From the NCBI GenBank assembly GCA_019750135.1, contig JAIEOV010000022.1, positions 124,001 to 188,000 of the forward strand: a stretch of 64,000 bases of DNA. The letters are read 5' to 3'. Shown here in pieces: positions 19,484 to 27,687 of the stretch. The notes under the pieces are model-generated. The model was given only the letters and a program-made list of their open reading frames with translations. It did no database searches and was not told the origin of the DNA. Source of the stretch: Reyranella sp. Its GTDB lineage: Bacteria > Pseudomonadota > Alphaproteobacteria > Reyranellales > Reyranellaceae. Positions within the stretch are counted from its first letter, which is position 1. Every line of letters begins with the position of its first letter. Position numbers and translations under genes: made by a program.

Positions 19484-20137
19484 TTGACGGCAGACGCTAA
19501 CCGTTTGATCCAGAACGATTCTCGACCCATCAGCGGGTGGTCGATCCTGGTCTTCCTCGTCGTCCTGCCGCTCTTGCTGGCGCCGGCGGTGTGGCTGCTC
19601 GGCGGCCGCGAGATGCTGGCCATGCTGGCGCTTTTCTTCATATCCGGCCTGGTCGCGCTCGTCATCGCGGTCAGCCCGATGGGCTGGCGGGCCCTGCCGG
19701 CCCTGGGTTTTCGCCCGGCGCGCTTCTGGACGATCGTGTTCGGCACGGTGGGCGCCCTGGTCGTGTCGGTCGCGGCCAGCCAGCTGGGGGAGCCGGAAGG
19801 CGTGAAGCAGGCCATGGACGTCGCCCGCACGCCCCGGCTGTTCGTGGCGAGCCTGGCCGTGATGGCGCTGCTGGCGCCGCTGGCCGAGGAAGCGGTGTTT
19901 CGCGGCCTGCTCTACGGCTGGGTGGCCGGGCGCTGGGGGACGACCGTCGCCTGGTTCGTAAGCTCGATCCTGTTCGCCGCCGCCCATGTCGAGCCGGCCC
20001 ATGTCCTTTTGGTGCTGCCGCTCGGCCTGTGGTTCGGCTGGCTGCGGCAACGCACCGATTCGCTGTGGCCGTCGCTGGTGGCGCATATCGTCAACAACGG
20101 CCTGGCGGTCGTGGCCGCGGCGGTGATCGACAAGTAG
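19484..20137 (+). CDS. CPBP family intramembrane glutamic endopeptidase
   Basis: A TTG start at 19484, with GGAG about 11 bases upstream, gives 217 residues. The protein is mostly membrane helices. The CPBP/Abi motifs are present: EEAVFRGLLYG (Glu135, Glu136, Arg140), the FxxxH-type SSILFAAAHVEP, and HIVNN near the C-terminus. Relatives process prenylated or signal-type substrates inside the membrane or confer bacteriocin self-immunity. It stands alone here, divergent from ffh, and its stop directly abuts the stop of the next gene on the other strand. Confidence 0.85.
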   Translation: MTADANRLIQNDSRPISGWSILVFLVVLPLLLAPAVWLLGGREMLAMLALFFISGLVALVIAVSPMGWRALPALGFRPARFWTIVFGTVGALVVSVAASQLGEPEGVKQAMDVARTPRLFVASLAVMALLAPLAEEAVFRGLLYGWVAGRWGTTVAWFVSSILFAAAHVEPAHVLLVLPLGLWFGWLRQRTDSLWPSLVAHIVNNGLAVVAAAVIDK

Positions 20138-20740
20138 TCAGCCTGCGAGCTTGCGGTCGACGAAGTCCAGCCGGTCCTGGCCCCAGAAGATCTCCTTGTC
20201 GATCACGAAGGACGGCGCACCGAACACGCCCTGGTCGATGGCGAACTTGGTGTAGGACTCGCGCTTCTCGGCCATGCCGGGCGCTTCGCTCGCCTTGAGC
20301 ACCAGGTCGGCGTCGAGGCCGCAGCCGGCGATGATCTCGCGCAGGGTCGCCGGATCTCCGGTGTTCTTCTCCTCCGCCCACAGCGCGTAAAGCACCGCGT
20401 GGGCAAGCTTGATGGCGTCGGCCATGCGGCTGAGCTCGCGCAAGGCGATCACGCACTTCGCCGCCGGCACTTCGTTGGCAGGAAAGAACTTGGGCTCGAG
20501 ATTGAGCTTCACGCCGGTCTGGTCGCGCCAGCGCTTCAGCTCCATCATGCGATAGGCTTGGCGTTGCGGCGCGCGCTTGGGCAGCGGCAGGCCACCCGAG
20601 ACCGCGAAAACGGAGCCGAAATCGACCGGCCAGATCGTGACGTGCGCATTGTGTTTCCTGGCAATCTCCTCGAACCGCTTCGACCCGAGATAGGTCCAGG
20701 GAGAATTCAAGGAGACGTAGTAATCGACGTGCTTGGCCAT
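20138..20740 (-). CDS. 2-hydroxychromene-2-carboxylate isomerase-like (DsbA/kappa-GST family)
   Basis: The 200-residue protein begins VDYYVSLNSPWTYLGSKRFE, with the Ser in the active-site position typical of the kappa-class/HCCA isomerase family. It ends with FGAPSFVIDKEIFWGQDRLDFV, the cis-Pro region and the family C-terminal signature. HCCA isomerase uses glutathione in naphthalene breakdown, but many relatives lie outside such pathways. No naphthalene genes surround it, so a general glutathione-dependent isomerase or thiol oxidoreductase role is possible. Confidence 0.75.
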   Translation of the reverse strand: MAKHVDYYVSLNSPWTYLGSKRFEEIARKHNAHVTIWPVDFGSVFAVSGGLPLPKRAPQRQAYRMMELKRWRDQTGVKLNLEPKFFPANEVPAAKCVIALRELSRMADAIKLAHAVLYALWAEEKNTGDPATLREIIAGCGLDADLVLKASEAPGMAEKRESYTKFAIDQGVFGAPSFVIDKEIFWGQDRLDFVDRKLAG

Positions 20741-20814
20741 GTTTCATCCTCCGCGCGCGGACTGTGGCCGAATGGGAGGCGACAGCAAAGGGCCGATGGG
20801 CCATCCTTCCCCGC

Positions 20815-21699
20815 GTGTCGGAACGAACCATCGCGATCACCGGCGGCGATGCCGGCTATTTCGACCTCATCAAGGACTGCGTCGGATCGCTGCGCGCGGT
20901 GGCGGAAGGTCGCGCGCTGGACCTCGGCATCCTCGATTGCGGTTTGACTGAGGAGCAACGTGCCTGGTGCCGCGACCAGGGCGCCACGCTGGTCGTGCCG
21001 CAGTGGGATATCGACTTTCCCGGTCGCGACAAGTTGAAGGATGGCTACAAGGCATTGACGGCCCGGCCGTTCCTGCCGCGCTATTTCCCGGGCTTCGATC
21101 TCTATCTCTGGATCGACGGCGACTGCTGGGTGCAGCAGGGCGATGCGCTCGCTTTGTTCCAACGCGCCGCGCGCACCGGCGCGCTCGCGGTGGCGCCGGA
21201 GATCCATCGCTCGATGCGCCACTACCGCCACGCCTGGGGCGAGTTCTCCTCGATCAACGGCGCGGCATACGAAGAGGGCTTCGGCAAGGAGATGGCCGAG
21301 CGGCTGATCCGCTATCCCCTCATCAACGCCGGTGTCTTCGCGCTCAAGGCCGATGCACCGCACTGGGCCGGCTGGGCCGACGTGATGGGCGAGGCCCTGC
21401 AACGCTCGACCAACATGACCGACCAGATCGCGCTCAATGTCCTGGTCTATGACCGGGGCTTCGCCTGCGAGCCCCTGCCCAGCCGCTGCAACTGGCCAAT
21501 CCACCACGCGACGCCGGCCTGGGACGCCGAACGGTCATTGTTCGTCGAGCCCGCAATGCCCTACGACCCCTTGGGCATCCTGCACATGACCATCTACACC
21601 AAGCGGCTGGCGACCCTGGATGTGCGGGAACTGGGCGGGCCGTATGACGGCCAGGTCCGGCCGCGCTCGTTGCGCTGGCCGGGCCGAACGGCCATATAG
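20815..21699 (+). CDS. Glycosyltransferase-like protein (GT8-type fold, putative)
   Basis: I chose GTG 20815 (MSERTIAITGGDAGYF, 294 aa); an in-frame GTG at 20764 would add 17 residues. Neither has a clear ribosome site. The protein contains LYLWIDGDCWVQQGD, a D-x-D metal/nucleotide-sugar motif in the context seen in GT8-like transferases, then NAGVFALKADAPHWAGW and a C-terminal CNWPIHHATP. A nucleotide-sugar transferase role is inferred from this motif only. It lies just upstream of dapF, which starts 6 bases after its stop. Confidence 0.5.
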   Translation: MSERTIAITGGDAGYFDLIKDCVGSLRAVAEGRALDLGILDCGLTEEQRAWCRDQGATLVVPQWDIDFPGRDKLKDGYKALTARPFLPRYFPGFDLYLWIDGDCWVQQGDALALFQRAARTGALAVAPEIHRSMRHYRHAWGEFSSINGAAYEEGFGKEMAERLIRYPLINAGVFALKADAPHWAGWADVMGEALQRSTNMTDQIALNVLVYDRGFACEPLPSRCNWPIHHATPAWDAERSLFVEPAMPYDPLGILHMTIYTKRLATLDVRELGGPYDGQVRPRSLRWPGRTAI

Positions 21700-21705
21700 C
21701 GCCGC

Positions 21706-22569
21706 ATGGCCACCACGCCGTTCCTGAAAATGCCATTCTTGAAGATGCACGGGCTGGGCAACGATTTCGTCGTGCTCGACGCCCGGACGGCCGCGCTCGA
21801 CCTGACGCCGGAACGCCGCCGGGTCATCGCCGACCGCCGGCTGGGCGTGGGCTGCGACCAGCTGATCGTGCTCGAGCCGCCGACCGAGCGCGAGGCCGAC
21901 GTCTTCATGCGCATCTACAATCCCGACGGCGGCGAGGCCCAGGCCTGCGGCAACGCCACGCGCTGCGTCGCCTCGGTGGTGATGGACGAGCGCAAGACCG
22001 ACTTGGTCACGGTGCAGACCGTCGCGGGCCTGCTCGAATCGCAGAAGACCGGAGTGGGCAGCAACGGTCTGCCTGTGATCTCGGTCGACATGGGGCCGGC
22101 GCGGCTCGACTGGCGCGAGATCCCCGTCGCCCAGGCCTGCGACACCAATCACATGCCGGTCGGCATCGGTCCGCTGCAGGATCCCGTCGGCACCAACATG
22201 GGCAATCCGCACGCGACGTTCTTTGTCGACGATGCCGCGGCGATCCCGTTGGCCGAGCTCGGCCCCAAGCTGGAGCACGACCGCTTCTTCCCCGAGCGCG
22301 CCAACATCGGCGTCGCCCAGCTCCTGGGCGAAGGCCGGCTGCGGCTGCGCGTCTGGGAGCGCGGCGCCGGCATCACGCTGGCCTGCGGCTCGGGCGCCTG
22401 TGCGGCCGTCGTGGCGGCGAGCAGGCGCGGCCTGGTGCCGCGCAGGGCGGATGTGATCCTCGAAGGCGGCACGCTCACCATCGAATGGCTGCGCGACGAT
22501 CATGTGCTGATGACCGGCGGCATCGCGCTCGCCTTCAAGGGCGAGCTCGACCGCTCGCTGCTTTCGTGA
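21706..22569 (+). CDS. dapF: Diaminopimelate epimerase
   Basis: DapF converts LL- to meso-diaminopimelate for lysine and peptidoglycan. The 287-residue protein has both catalytic thiol motifs: QACGNATRC in the N-terminal lobe and ACGSGACAAV in the C-terminal lobe. MHGLGNDFVVLD at the N-terminus and NPHATFFVDD are also family marks. It is followed after 9 bases by ftsY, as in many alphaproteobacteria. Confidence 0.96.
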   Translation: MATTPFLKMPFLKMHGLGNDFVVLDARTAALDLTPERRRVIADRRLGVGCDQLIVLEPPTEREADVFMRIYNPDGGEAQACGNATRCVASVVMDERKTDLVTVQTVAGLLESQKTGVGSNGLPVISVDMGPARLDWREIPVAQACDTNHMPVGIGPLQDPVGTNMGNPHATFFVDDAAAIPLAELGPKLEHDRFFPERANIGVAQLLGEGRLRLRVWERGAGITLACGSGACAAVVAASRRGLVPRRADVILEGGTLTIEWLRDDHVLMTGGIALAFKGELDRSLLS

Positions 22570-22578
22570 GGTGGCCGG

Positions 22579-23715
22579 GTGAGCGAGACATCTAAGGAAA
22601 CCCCGAAGAAGGGCTGGTTTTCGCGGTGGCGCTCCAAAGGCGACGCGCCGAGCGAGACGCCTGCGCCCGAAGCCGCTGCTCCCGAATTGGTGACCGAGAC
22701 ACTCGAGCCTGTCGCGGAAGAAGCCAAGCCCGCTGTCGAAGAAGTAGAGATCCGGGTCGCGGTTGAACGGGAAGCCGAGGTCGAACCGGAAGCCGAGAAG
22801 AAAGGCTGGCTGTCGCGCCTGCGCGCGGGCCTCGCCAAGTCGACCAAGCGCGTCACCGAGAGCATCACTGGCCTCTTCACCAAGAAGAAGCTCGACCAGC
22901 AGACGCTCGACGATCTGGAGGACGCGCTGATCCAGGCCGATCTCGGCGTCAGCGTCGCCGCCCGCCTGGTCGCGAAGCTCGGCAAGGAACGCTTCGGCAA
23001 GGAAGTGACCGACGAGGAGGTGCGTGCTGCCTTCGCCGACGACATCGCCGAGATCCTGCAGCCGGTCGCGATGCCGCTGGTCATCGACCCGGCGAAGAAG
23101 CCGCATGTCGTGCTGGTGATCGGCGTGAACGGCAGTGGCAAGACCACGACCATCGCCAAGCTCGCCAACCTCTACAAGCGCGAGGGCCGCAAGGTCATGC
23201 TGGCCGCGGGCGACACTTTCCGCGCCGCCGCCGTCGAGCAGCTCAAGGTGTGGGGCGATCGCGCCGGCGTGCCGGTGATCGCCAAGGACACCGGCGCCGA
23301 TGCGGCGGGCCTCGCCTATGAAGCATTGGAGCGCGCCAAGGCCGAGGCCTGCGACGTGCTGCTGATCGATACGGCGGGCCGCCTGCACAACAAGTCCAAC
23401 CTGATGGACGAGCTCGCCAAGATCGTGCGCGTTATCCGCAAGCTCGATGCCAGCGCGCCGCATTCCTGCCTGCTGGTGCTCGACGCCACGACCGGCCAGA
23501 ACGCCCATGCCCAGGTCGAGACCTTCAAGACCATGTCGCCGGTCGACGCCCTGGTGCTGACCAAGCTCGACGGCAGCGCCAAGGGCGGCGTGCTGGTGGC
23601 GCTGGCCGAGAAGTTCAAATTGCCGGTGGTCGCGATCGGCGTCGGTGAGGGCATCGACGATCTCAGGCCGTTCGAAGCGCGGGCCTTCGCGCGCGGATTG
23701 ATGGGACTCGCATGA
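22579..23715 (+). CDS. ftsY: Signal recognition particle receptor FtsY
   Basis: The GTG start at 22579 gives 378 residues. An acidic/Pro-rich A region (residues about 1-70) is followed by the N domain (GWLSRLRAGLAKSTKRV) and the SRP-type GTPase domain: GVNGSGKTTTIAK, AAGDTFRAAAVEQL, LIDTAGRLHNK, and LTKLDGSAKGG. FtsY docks SRP-ribosome complexes at the inner membrane. The next gene overlaps its stop by 4 bases (ATGA). Confidence 0.95.
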   Translation: MSETSKETPKKGWFSRWRSKGDAPSETPAPEAAAPELVTETLEPVAEEAKPAVEEVEIRVAVEREAEVEPEAEKKGWLSRLRAGLAKSTKRVTESITGLFTKKKLDQQTLDDLEDALIQADLGVSVAARLVAKLGKERFGKEVTDEEVRAAFADDIAEILQPVAMPLVIDPAKKPHVVLVIGVNGSGKTTTIAKLANLYKREGRKVMLAAGDTFRAAAVEQLKVWGDRAGVPVIAKDTGADAAGLAYEALERAKAEACDVLLIDTAGRLHNKSNLMDELAKIVRVIRKLDASAPHSCLLVLDATTGQNAHAQVETFKTMSPVDALVLTKLDGSAKGGVLVALAEKFKLPVVAIGVGEGIDDLRPFEARAFARGLMGLA

Positions 23716-24308
23716 GCGAAGGCGCACAACAGGAGAACGGCGCGCGCCGGCTCTATGCCACGGCGCTGGAGCTCGGGCCGCTGCTGCTGTTCTTCCTGGC
23801 CAACGGCAAATGGGGCATCTACTACGGCACCGGCGTTTTCATCGTCGCGACTGCGATCGCGCTGCCCTGCTATCGCTGGCTGGAGAAGCGCTGGCCGGTG
23901 ATGCCGCTGGTCGGCGGTTTCTTCGTGCTGGTGTTCGGCGGGCTGACGATCTGGCTGCAGGACGACACCTTCATCAAGCTGAAGCCCACCATCGTGAACT
24001 GCCTGTTCGGCGTGATCCTGGGCGGCGGCCTGCTGCTGATAAACCGACCGTTGCTGAAGCCGATCTTCGGCGCCGCCTTCCGGCTGACCGACGAGGGCTG
24101 GCGCAAGCTCACCGTGCGCTGGGCGCTGTTCTTCTTCGTGCTGGCCGCCATCAACGAGGTGATGTGGCGCAACTTCCCGACCGACACCTGGATCGCGAGC
24201 AAGATGTTCCTGAGCTTCCCGCTGACCCTGGTCTTTGCCTTCCTGCAGGTGCCGCTGCTCAAGCGCTACTGGGACGGCGACGACAATCCGTTTGCGGGTG
24301 GGAAGTAG
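23712..24308 (+). CDS. yciB: Inner-membrane septation protein A (YciB/IspZ)
   Basis: The 198-residue protein has five or so membrane helices. Family marks include LLLFFLANGKWGIYYGTGVF near the N-terminus, LFGVILGGGLLLINRPLLKP and WALFFFVLAAINEVMWRNFPTDTW. YciB/IspZ proteins affect envelope integrity and septation. The ATG overlaps the ftsY stop, so it is probably the last gene of the dapF-ftsY-yciB group. Downstream lies the palindrome now split by an insertion sequence. Confidence 0.9.
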   Translation: MSEGAQQENGARRLYATALELGPLLLFFLANGKWGIYYGTGVFIVATAIALPCYRWLEKRWPVMPLVGGFFVLVFGGLTIWLQDDTFIKLKPTIVNCLFGVILGGGLLLINRPLLKPIFGAAFRLTDEGWRKLTVRWALFFFVLAAINEVMWRNFPTDTWIASKMFLSFPLTLVFAFLQVPLLKRYWDGDDNPFAGGK

Positions 24309-24317
24309 TCGTCTTCG

Positions 24318-24331
24318 TCTTCCGGACCGCG
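24318..24331 (+). repeat. Left outer arm of split palindrome
   Basis: TCTTCCGGACCGCG is exactly complementary to 25757-25770, on the far side of the insertion sequence. Joined without the element, the two flanks form a long hairpin between the convergent yciB and IclR genes. Confidence 0.6.
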
Positions 24332-24333
24332 TA

Positions 24334-24347
24334 TGTGGACGGCCCCC
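24334..24347 (+). repeat. IS terminal inverted repeat, left copy
   Basis: TGTGGACGGCCCCC; perfect complement of the right copy at 25701-25714, on the transposase 3' side. Confidence 0.75.
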
Positions 24348-24593
24348 GGTCTGCAAGAACAAAGTTGAGTAGGAGTGGCCGGGGCGGTTGCGGTCGTATG
24401 TCCGGTCTCTTTGTGCGGTCACACACGACCGCGGACCAAGATGGTATCCGCAACCCGAGTTCCAAACGCGCATGAGGCCTCGTGGGCCGCGCGGTCCGTC
24501 GGAATGTCTCGGGTCTTTGAACGCGCCTTGTCACACCAACTGTTGTTGCTCGAGCAGACCCCGGCCCTCAGCGAGAGGTCTCGCTGAAGCTCG
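24348..24593 (-). ncRNA. Candidate bridge/seek RNA region of the IS element
   Basis: This 246-base stretch downstream of the transposase has no convincing ORF. It begins, on the minus strand, with a perfect 8-bp hairpin (TCAGCGAG-ACCT-CTCGCTGA, 24568-24587) and contains further GC-rich complementary runs. In IS1111-like elements the guide RNA that pairs with donor and target is encoded at this 3' end. Assignment is by position and family knowledge; I could not fold it or locate the guide loops. Confidence 0.4.
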
Positions 24594-25643
24594 TCAGGCG
24601 GCGAGGCCTTTGGGGGCCCTGCCGCGGTTTGGATCGTAGCGTTCGCCACTGGTCATGATCTTCCAGGCGATGCGGGCAGTCTTGTTGGCCAGCGCCACGG
24701 CGGCGACCTTGGGAGGCTTGCGCTTGAGCAGCTCGCCGAGCCAGGACGAGGAGTTGCTGGGCCTGTTCTTGGCGTGGCGGATGCAGGCCATGGCACCGCT
24801 GACCAGCACGGCCCGCAAGTGCTCATCGCCGGCCCTGGTGATGCCGCCTTGCCTCTGCCTGCCTGCGCTCGAATGGTCAGTGGGGGTCAGGCCGAGCCAG
24901 GCAGCACAGCGGCGCCCTGACCGGAAGGCGTGGGGATCGACGATCTTGGTCACCAACAGGCAAGCGGCGATCGGGCCGATGGCCGGCACTTCCATCAGGC
25001 GCCGGGTCACTTCGTTGGAGCGATGGAAGGCCAGCATCTGCTTGTCGATCGTGGCGATCCGCGGCCCAAGCTCGGCGTATTCCTGGCCCATCCCGGCAAA
25101 CATCTCCTTGGTCAGGGCGGGCAGGCTGTCGTCGGTGGCGATACGCGCCAGCAGCGGCGGGATCTTGTCCAACCCCTTGGCGGCGACCAAGCCGAACTCG
25201 GCGGCGTGGCTGCGGATGCTGTTGGTGAGCTGAGTGCGTCGCTTGATCAGGCTCTCGCGCACGCCCAGCAGCATCTGCACGGCCGACTGTTCGACGCTCT
25301 TGATCGGCACAAACCGCTCTTGCACCTTGTCTCGCTTCATCACCTCGCAGATCGCCTCGGCGTCGATCTTGTCGTTCTTGTTGCGGCCAACGTAGGCCGT
25401 CTTCACGTGCTGTGGCGGGATCAGCACCACTTGATGGCCCAGCTTCTGCAGTTCACGCCCCCAGTGGTGCGATGCACCGCAAGCCTCCAGGCCGACCAGG
25501 GTCGGCTCAAGCTGGGCAAAGAACACCAAAAACTGCCGGCGCCGCAGCTGCTTGCGCAACACCGGACGCTCCCCATCGTCGACACCGTGAAGCTGGAACA
25601 CACTCTTCGACGTATCGATACCGATTCGTGCTAACTTGACCAT
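24594..25643 (-). CDS. IS110 family transposase (complete)
   Basis: The 349-residue protein starts MVKLARIGIDTSKSVFQLHG, the DEDD_Tnp_IS110 N-terminus (GIDTSK with the first Asp). LEACGASHHWGREL supplies the Glu and NKNDKIDAEAI further acidic residues of the RuvC-like domain. The C-terminal Transposase_20 domain is intact, from VPAIGPIAACLL to GLTPTDHSSAGRQRQGGITR, including the conserved Ser region. No frameshift or stop is seen, so it looks functional. It is a site-specific recombinase-like transposase, not an IS3-type DDE enzyme. Confidence 0.92.
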   Translation of the reverse strand: MVKLARIGIDTSKSVFQLHGVDDGERPVLRKQLRRRQFLVFFAQLEPTLVGLEACGASHHWGRELQKLGHQVVLIPPQHVKTAYVGRNKNDKIDAEAICEVMKRDKVQERFVPIKSVEQSAVQMLLGVRESLIKRRTQLTNSIRSHAAEFGLVAAKGLDKIPPLLARIATDDSLPALTKEMFAGMGQEYAELGPRIATIDKQMLAFHRSNEVTRRLMEVPAIGPIAACLLVTKIVDPHAFRSGRRCAAWLGLTPTDHSSAGRQRQGGITRAGDEHLRAVLVSGAMACIRHAKNRPSNSSSWLGELLKRKPPKVAAVALANKTARIAWKIMTSGERYDPNRGRAPKGLAA

Positions 25644-25700
25644 GGACGGCTCCCTCGAATGTGATCTTCAACGACCTCATTCTGGCACACAGATGCCGTT

Positions 25701-25714
25701 GGGGGCCGTCCACA
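25701..25714 (-). repeat. IS terminal inverted repeat, right copy
   Basis: Perfect complement of the left copy at 24334-24347; about 57 bases upstream of the transposase start. Confidence 0.75.
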
Positions 25715-25718
25715 CCAA

Positions 25719-25770
25719 CGCGCGTCCTCGCGCGCCTCGTGAGCGCGCGGGACGCGCGCGGTCCGGAAGA
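25719..25770. repeat. Right part of the palindrome interrupted by the IS
   Basis: An imperfect hairpin (GCGCGTCC..TCGCGCG, loop CCTCGTGA, GCGCGCGGGACGCGC) is continuous with the outer arm 25757-25770, which pairs with 24318-24331 across the element. It lies directly after the IclR stop at 25772 on the minus strand, so the intact structure could have been a two-way terminator. Confidence 0.6.
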
Positions 25771-25771
25771 T

Positions 25772-26572
25772 TTAGAGAAGCTGCGGCTGCAGCGCTTCGG
25801 TCTCTTCCTTGAGCGCCGACAGGTACTCCTCGGCGAACGAGCCGACGGCCGAATCCTCGACCCAGGCCGCTACGCATACCGCCGCGATGGTGGCGCCATC
25901 GTAGCGCCGGAGTGGGACCGCCACGGCGTGGTAGCCGCGGCGCAGTTCCTGGGCGGTGATGGCGTAGCCTTGCTTGCGCACCTGCAGGATCTCCGCCCGC
26001 AGCGCCTTCTTGTCGGTGACGGTGAAGTCGGTCATCACCTTGGGCTCGAGCTTGTCCAGCCAGCCGTCGAGCACCTCGTCGGGCAGCTGGCTCAGGATGG
26101 CGCGGCCGGCCGCGGTGTTGAAGGCGGGGCGGCGCAGGCCGATGGTTGGCGCCAGCACGTCGGGACGGCCGTGCAGCGAATGGGCGATCATGACGATGTC
26201 GTAGCCGTCGAGCACGGCGGCGAAGCATGACTGCTCGATGCGGTCGCCGATGCGCTCGCAGGCGGGCTGGACGACGGTCGAGACCATGTTCGAGCCGAGA
26301 TAGGCCGAGGCCAGCTCCATGATGCGAGGGGTGAGACGGAAACTGCGGCCGTCATTCTCCGCCAGGCCGAGGCAGGTGAGGGTGTAGAGCGCGCGCCGCA
26401 CGCTGGGCTTGGGCAGGTCGGTGGCGCGCGCCACGTCGCTCAGGGTCATGTGCTTCTTCTCGCGGCCGAAGGCGCCGATGACCCTGAGCCCGCGCGCAAA
26501 GGCTTCGAGGAAGTCGGGCCCATGGCCGCTCGCCGCCCGCTTCTCCGCATCCTCTGCCCGCAATCGCGCCAT
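25772..26572 (-). CDS. IclR family transcriptional regulator A
   Basis: The 266-residue protein has an N-terminal winged helix (MTLSDVARATDLPKPSVRRAL at about 42-62) and a C-terminal effector-binding IclR domain. The latter includes FNTAAGRAILSQLP and YHAVAVPLRRYDG. The N-terminal half, through LARATxLPKPxVRR and SAYLGSxxVSTVxQP, closely matches regulator B at 32028, indicating paralogues of the PcaR/PobR-like group. It begins 20 bases after ATPase A on the same strand, so it probably closes operon A. It likely binds a substrate or product of that cluster. Confidence 0.9.
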   Translation of the reverse strand: MARLRAEDAEKRAASGHGPDFLEAFARGLRVIGAFGREKKHMTLSDVARATDLPKPSVRRALYTLTCLGLAENDGRSFRLTPRIMELASAYLGSNMVSTVVQPACERIGDRIEQSCFAAVLDGYDIVMIAHSLHGRPDVLAPTIGLRRPAFNTAAGRAILSQLPDEVLDGWLDKLEPKVMTDFTVTDKKALRAEILQVRKQGYAITAQELRRGYHAVAVPLRRYDGATIAAVCVAAWVEDSAVGSFAEEYLSALKEETEALQPQLL

Positions 26573-26592
26573 TCATGTCCTCCCGACCGACG

Positions 26593-27681
26593 TCAGGCTT
26601 TTAGCGCCCACGCATTGTCGGCGTCGACCAGCAGCGTGACCGTGTCGCCCACCGCGGCCGCGCGCGTGGAGGCGCACTCGACGTTGAACCGGCGACCCGC
26701 CGTCTCGACGGTGAGCGACCGGCGCGGCCCGCGGAACACACCATCGACCACTTTGCCCGGCCAGGTGAGATGACCGTTGGCCGCCGTCGCATTGGCCGCA
26801 GCGAGCGTGACGTCCTCCGGCCGGACCATCACCGACACGGTCTCGCCCGGCTGCAAGGCCTGGCCAGCGCGGCAGTGACCGCCGTCGATGGTCACCAGCC
26901 AGTCGCCTTCGGCGGCCGGACGGCAGGCGGCGACGGTCGCCTCGATGAAGTTGGGCGTGCCGAAGAACGCCGCGACCTCGCGGCTGGCCGGCTTCCGATA
27001 GACGTCTTCGGGCGCGCCGACCTGCAGGATGCGCCCGCGTTGCATGACCACGACGCGGTCGGACAACGCCATCGCCTCTTCCTGGTCGTGCGTGACGTAG
27101 AGGGTGGTGATCTTCAGCCGCCGCTGCAGGGCGCGGAATTCATCGCCCATCTGGGCGCGCAGGCGGGCATCGAGATTGCTGAGCGGCTCGTCGAGCAGCA
27201 GCACCTCGGGCTCGAACACCAGAGCGCGCGCGATCGCCACGCGCTGCTGCTGGCCGCCCGACAGCGCCGGCGCCGGCCGGTCGGCGAAGCGATCCATCTC
27301 GACCAGGCGCAGCGCCGCCATCACGCGCTGCTTGATCTCGGGCTTGGCGACGTGGCGCACGCTCAAAGGGTAGGCGACGTTGTCGAACACCGTCATGTGC
27401 GGCCAGATCGCGTAGGACTGGAACACCATGCCGAGCTTGCGCAGGTCGGGCGGCACGAACAGCCCGGCCGGCGCGTCGCTCACCACGCGGCCGCCGATCA
27501 CGATCGAGCCGGTGTCGTTGCGCTCCAGCCCCGCCACCATGCGCAGGGTCGTGGTCTTGCCGCAGCCCGACGGCCCCAGCAGGGTCACGAACTCGCCGTG
27601 CTCGATCGCGAGGTCGATGCCGTCGACCGCCTTGACCTCGGCGAAGTGCCGGCCGACCTCGTGCAGGGAGACGCTGGGCAT
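26593..27681 (-). CDS. ABC transporter ATP-binding protein A (Fe3+/spermidine/organic-acid type)
   Basis: The 362-residue ATPase has LGPSGCGKTTTLR (Walker A), the Q-loop VFQSYAIWPHM, LSGGQQQRVAIARAL (signature), LLLDEPLSNLD (Walker B) and VTHDQEEAMALSD (H-loop). A C-terminal TOBE-like regulatory domain spans about residues 280-362. This architecture belongs to the FbpC/PotA group. It powers import with permease A and binding protein A encoded upstream, and its length equals ATPase B. Gap to the binding-protein gene is 6 bases. Confidence 0.93.
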   Translation of the reverse strand: MPSVSLHEVGRHFAEVKAVDGIDLAIEHGEFVTLLGPSGCGKTTTLRMVAGLERNDTGSIVIGGRVVSDAPAGLFVPPDLRKLGMVFQSYAIWPHMTVFDNVAYPLSVRHVAKPEIKQRVMAALRLVEMDRFADRPAPALSGGQQQRVAIARALVFEPEVLLLDEPLSNLDARLRAQMGDEFRALQRRLKITTLYVTHDQEEAMALSDRVVVMQRGRILQVGAPEDVYRKPASREVAAFFGTPNFIEATVAACRPAAEGDWLVTIDGGHCRAGQALQPGETVSVMVRPEDVTLAAANATAANGHLTWPGKVVDGVFRGPRRSLTVETAGRRFNVECASTRAAAVGDTVTLLVDADNAWALKA

Positions 27682-27687
27682 GCGGTC

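Larger units (their letters stand above)
24332..25718 (-). mobile_element. IS110-family element, IS1111-like (about 1.39 kb)
   Basis: The element contains one intact transposase and is bounded by subterminal 14-base perfect inverted repeats (TGTGGACGGCCCCC at 24334-24347; complement at 25701-25714). IS110 proper usually lacks clear inverted repeats; IS1111-like members have short subterminal ones. The non-coding part is short 5' of the transposase (about 60 bases) and long 3' of it (about 250 bases), again the IS1111-like layout. The exact end bases (24332 and 25718) are inferred from where the flanking palindrome resumes. Confidence 0.75.

Noticed and set aside
21535-23727. A 730-codon open frame on the minus strand
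   Set aside because: Antisense to dapF and ftsY, which have full family motifs; composition is typical of a shadow frame.
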